From assembly GCA_949358305.1 (NCBI GenBank), contig CASHSZ010000069.1:1-64000 (forward strand): 64,000 nucleotides of DNA, written 5' to 3'. A program made the translations under genes and the position numbers. The notes below the pieces were generated by a model, which was given only the letters and a program-made list of their open reading frames with translations, ran no database searches and was not told the origin of the DNA. Within the stretch, counting starts at the first letter, position 1, and the number at the start of each line of letters is the position of its first letter. Source of the DNA: Strigamia acuminata (lineage: Eukaryota; Arthropoda; Chilopoda; Geophilomorpha; Linotaeniidae). Positions 60,562 through 64,000 of the stretch are shown piece by piece.

Positions 60562-63500
60562 CACCAACTTTTGTCAATTTTTGACAGATTTTCACGGAAT
60601 TTCAGCGACATTTTACGAGACGTTTCTGCCCGATGGGACGGACTTCTGTAAAACATTGCTTAAAATCCATGGAAATTTATCACATATTGACAAAATTCGG
60701 TGCAAGTTTTGTCAGAAATTAGGAAAAAACTTTTTTCAAAACTCGTCCAACGCGCCGGTAAATTGAGCGCCCACGTGCGTCGACAGTGGGCGCTTCAAAA
60801 CCGCGTGGACACTGTCAGATCTCGGCACAGTTTGATGCGCCCAAATCTAGCAATACTTGCACCGACTTTTGGCAATTTGTGACAAATTTTCACAGAATTT
60901 CGGCAACATTTTACGACACATTTCTGCCCGGTTGGACACATTTCCACAGGTTTTTTGTAAAACGTTGCTAAAATTCCGTTGAATTTCATCAAAAATTGTG
61001 TCAAAAGTCGGTGACGGGCGGAGGGGCGAGCTCCGGGCGCCCGAGAGAGAGAGAGAAAGAGAGAGAGAGGGGACGGCCGGGGCTCCCGCCAACGGGCGGA
61101 GGGGCGAGCCTTGGCGGGTTGGGCGTGCACTATCTAGGCATGTGGGCGCTCGATTTACCGGCACGTTGGACAAGTTTTGAAAATTTTTTTTTCCTAATTT
61201 TTGACAAAATTAGCACCGAATTTTGCCAATATTTGATAAATTTCCACGGAATTTTATCAATGTTTTACAAAAAACCCCTGGAAATGTGTCCAATCGAGCA
61301 GAAATGTCTCGTAAAATATCGCTGAAATTTGTCTAAAATTGACAAAAAATCGGTGCAAGTTTTGCTAGATATTTGCCCGGATCAAACTGTGCCCGAAACC
61401 GCCCGATCTGACAGTGTGCACGCGGGCTGGACGTGCCCACTGTCCCCGCATGTGCACTCGCCGGCGCGTTGGACGAGTTTAAGAAGATTTTATCAATTTC
61501 TGACAAAACTTGCATCGATTTTTTGTCAATTTTTGATAAATTTCCCCAGAATTTTAGCAATAAAACCTTTGAAAATGTATCCAAAAGAGCAGAAATGTCC
61601 TGTAAAATATTGCTGAAAATCTGTTGAAATTCATCAAATATTGACAAAAATCTGTGACGAGCGGAGGGGCGATCCTTTGGCGGCCGAAAGAGAGAGGGGG
61701 GACGGTCGGGGCTCCCGCCGACGGGCGGAGGGGCGAGCCTTGGCGGCCGAGAGAGAGAGAGAGAGAGGACGGCCGGGGCTCCCGCCGGCGCACTGTCCAC
61801 GCATGGGCGCGCTCGATTTACTGGCGCGTTGGACGAATTTTAAATTTTTTGTTTCCTATTTCTGACAAAATTTGCACCGACTTTTGGCAATTTGTGACAA
61901 ATTTTCACAGAATTTCGGCAACATTTTACGACACATTTCTGCCCGGTTGGACACATTTCCACAGGTTTTTTGTAAAACGTTGCTAAAATTCCGTTGAATT
62001 TCATCAAAAATTGTGTCAAAAGTCGGTGACGGGCGGAGGGGCGAGCTCCGGGCGCCCGAGAGAGAGAGAGAAAGAGAGAGAGAGGGGACGGCCGGGGCTC
62101 CCGCCAACGGGCGGAGGGGCGAGCCTTGGCGGGTTGGGCGTGCACTATCTAGGCATGTGGGCGCTCGATTTACCGGCACGTTGGACAAGTTTTGAAAATT
62201 TTTTTTTCCTAATTTTTGACAAAATTAGCACCGAATTTTGCCAATATTTGATAAATTTCCACGGAATTTTATCAATGTTTTACAAAAAACCCCTGGAAAT
62301 GTGTCCAATCGAGCAGAAATGTCTCGTAAAATATTGCTGAAATTTGTCTAAAATTGACAAAAAATCGGTGCAAGTTTTGCTAGATATTTGCCCGGATCAA
62401 ACTGTGCCCGAAACCGCCCGATCTGACAGTGTGCACGCGGGCTGGACGTGCCCACTGTCCCCGCATGTGCACTCGCCGGCGCGTTGGACGAGTTTAAGAA
62501 GATTTTATCAATTTCTGACAAAACTTGCATCGATTTTTTGTCAATTTTTGATAAATTTCCCCAGAATTTTAGCAATAAAACCTTTGAAAATGTATCCAAA
62601 AGAGCAGAAATGTCCTGTAAAATATTGCTGAAAATCTGTTGAAATTCATCAAATATTGACAAAAATCTGTGACGAGCGGAGGGGCGATCCTTTGGCGGCC
62701 GAAAGAGAGAGGGGGGACGGTCGGGGCTCCCGCCGACGGGCGGAGGGGCGAGCCTTGGCGGCCGAGAGAGAGAGAGAGAGAGGACGGCCGGGGCTCCCGC
62801 CGGCGCACTGTCCACGCATGGGCGCGCTCGATTTACTGGCGCGTTGGACGAATTTTAAATTTTTTGTTTCCTATTTCTGACAAAATTTGCACCGACTTTT
62901 GGCAATTTGTGACAAATTTTCACAGAATTTCGGCAACATTTTACGACACATTTCTGCCCGGTTGGACACATTTCCACAGGTTTTTTGTAAAACGTTGCTA
63001 AAATTCCGTTGAATTTCATCAAAAATTGTGTCAAAAGTCGGTGACGGGCGGAGGGGCGAGCTCCAGGCGCCCGAGAGAGAGAGAGAAAGAGAGAGAGAGG
63101 GGACGGCCGGGGCTCCCGCCAACGGGCGGAGGGGCGAGCCTTGGCGGGTTGGGCGTGCACTATCTAGGCATGTGGGCGCTCGATTTACCGGCACGTTGGA
63201 CAAGTTTTGAAAATTTTTTTTTCCTAATTTTTGACAAAATTAGCACCGAATTTTGCCAATATTTGATAAATTTCCACGGAATTTTATCAATGTTTTACAA
63301 AAAACCCCTGGAAATGTGTCCAATCGAGCAGAAATGTCTCGTAAAATATTGCTGAAATTTGTCTAAAATTGACAAAAAATCGGTGCAAGTTTTGCTAGAT
63401 ATTTGCCCGGATCAAACTGTGCCCGAAACCGCCCGATCTGACAGTGTGCACGCGGGCTGGACGTGCCCACTGTCCCCGCATGTGCACTCGCCGGCGCGTT

Positions 63501-64000
63501 GGACGAGTTTAAGAAGATTTTATCAGTTTCTGACAAAACTTGCATCGATTTTTTGTCAATTTTTGATAAATTTCCCCAGAATTTTAGCAATAAAACCTTT
63601 GAAAATGTATCCAAAAGAGCAGAAATGTCCTGTAAAATATTGCTGAAAATCTGTTGAAATTCATCAAATATTGACAAAAATCTGTGACGAGCGGAGGGGC
63701 GATCCTTTGGCGGCCGAAAGAGAGAGGGGGGACGGTCGGGGCTCCCGCCGACGGGCGGAGGGGCGAGCCTTGGCGGCCGAGAGAGAGAGAGAGAGAGGAC
63801 GGCCGGGGCTCCCGCCGGCGCACTGTCCACGCATGGGCGCGCTCGATTTACTGGCGCGTTGGACGAATTTTAAATTTTTTGTTTCCTATTTCTGACAAAA
63901 TTTGCACAGACTTTTGTCAATTTTTGACAAATTTTCACGGAATTTCAGCAATGGGACGGACTTATGTAAAACATCGCTTAAAATCTGGAAATCTGTCAAA
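60562..64000 (+). repeat. Higher-order unit 9, long form, cut by the window end
   Basis: Trimers at 60860, 61875 and 62890. The last M3-derived segment passes into the inverted piece near 63905, as in units with three trimers, and the window ends before the GC-rich block. Private ctccaggcgcc near 63062. Confidence 0.9.

Larger units (their letters stand above)
25290..64000 (+). repeat. Hierarchical satellite array (continues past the window)
   Basis: At least 38.7 kb. The base layer is three monomers with common landmarks (acaaaacttgcaccga at the joint, ttccacggaatttcagcaac, tttctgcccgattggac, tttactggcgcgttggacga). Monomers M1, M2 and M3 (354, 299 and 362 bp) form a 1015-bp trimer, for example 28195-28548, 28549-28847, 28848-29209. 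M1 and M3 contain (GA)n tracts and ggcggaggggcgag blocks; M2 has a different GC segment instead. Trimers start at 27180, 28195, 29210; 31889, 32904; 35594, 36609; 39308, 40321, 41336; 44004, 45019, 46034; 48713, 49728; 52427, 53443; 56142, 57155, 58170; 60860, 61875, 62890. Groups are separated by inverted monomer pieces and GC-rich blocks. Copies differ by only a few bases per kb by eye, indicating recent homogenisation. Confidence 0.95.

Overview
This is eukaryotic, most likely insect, genomic DNA. Genes are split by short spliceosomal introns, there is a Ty3/Gypsy LTR retrotransposon with intact coding capacity, and two thirds of the window is satellite. The closest recognisable genes are prolyl 4-hydroxylase alpha subunits, a family that forms tandem clusters in insects. 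The order cannot be settled from the sequence.

Layout. (1) 1-2.6 kb: transposon-derived intergenic DNA holding a diverged direct repeat and a solo LTR (TSD ACGG), which itself sits in an older LTR-like sequence. (2) 2.7-12.1 kb, minus strand: four tandem copies of a prolyl 4-hydroxylase alpha gene. Copy 1 (2706-5021) can be spliced by eye into 12 exons, including a 25-nt microexon, giving 524 aa with all iron and 2-oxoglutarate ligands. Copy 2 has lost exon 4, copy 3 has lost exons 2-4 and a splice acceptor, and copy 4 is cut off inside exon 6. A second solo LTR (TSD AAAG) lies between copies 1 and 2. (3) 12146-19869: a complete 7.7-kb Gypsy element (TSD ATAT, 512-bp LTRs almost identical) inserted in exon 6 of copy 4. 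(4) 19921-25290: a transition zone with an isolated, larger copy of the GC-rich foldback-like block (20.55-23.4 kb) and about 1.9 kb of low-copy DNA. (5) 25290-64000 (runs off the end): a highly homogeneous satellite array.

The satellite is hierarchical. Three diverged monomers (about 354, 299 and 362 bp) make a 1015-bp trimer. Two or three trimers plus inverted monomer pieces and a GC-rich block of about 1.0-1.1 kb make a higher-order unit of 3.7 kb (S) or 4.7 kb (L). The units run L-S-S-L, L-S-S-L, L..., so there is a further period of about 16.8 kb, confirmed by three private variants each exactly 16,834 bp apart. The GC-rich block has inverted arms of about 110 bp, 53-bp tandem repeats, a palindromic core around GTTAAC, and a 97-bp AT-rich loop, like a Foldback-type element absorbed into a satellite. 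All monomers carry internal dyad symmetry. Long open frames occur on both strands of the satellite, but these are by-products of sequence homogeneity and are not annotated as genes.

Overall the window looks like a euchromatin-heterochromatin boundary: a gene cluster decaying copy by copy toward a large array that may be centromeric or pericentromeric (inference).
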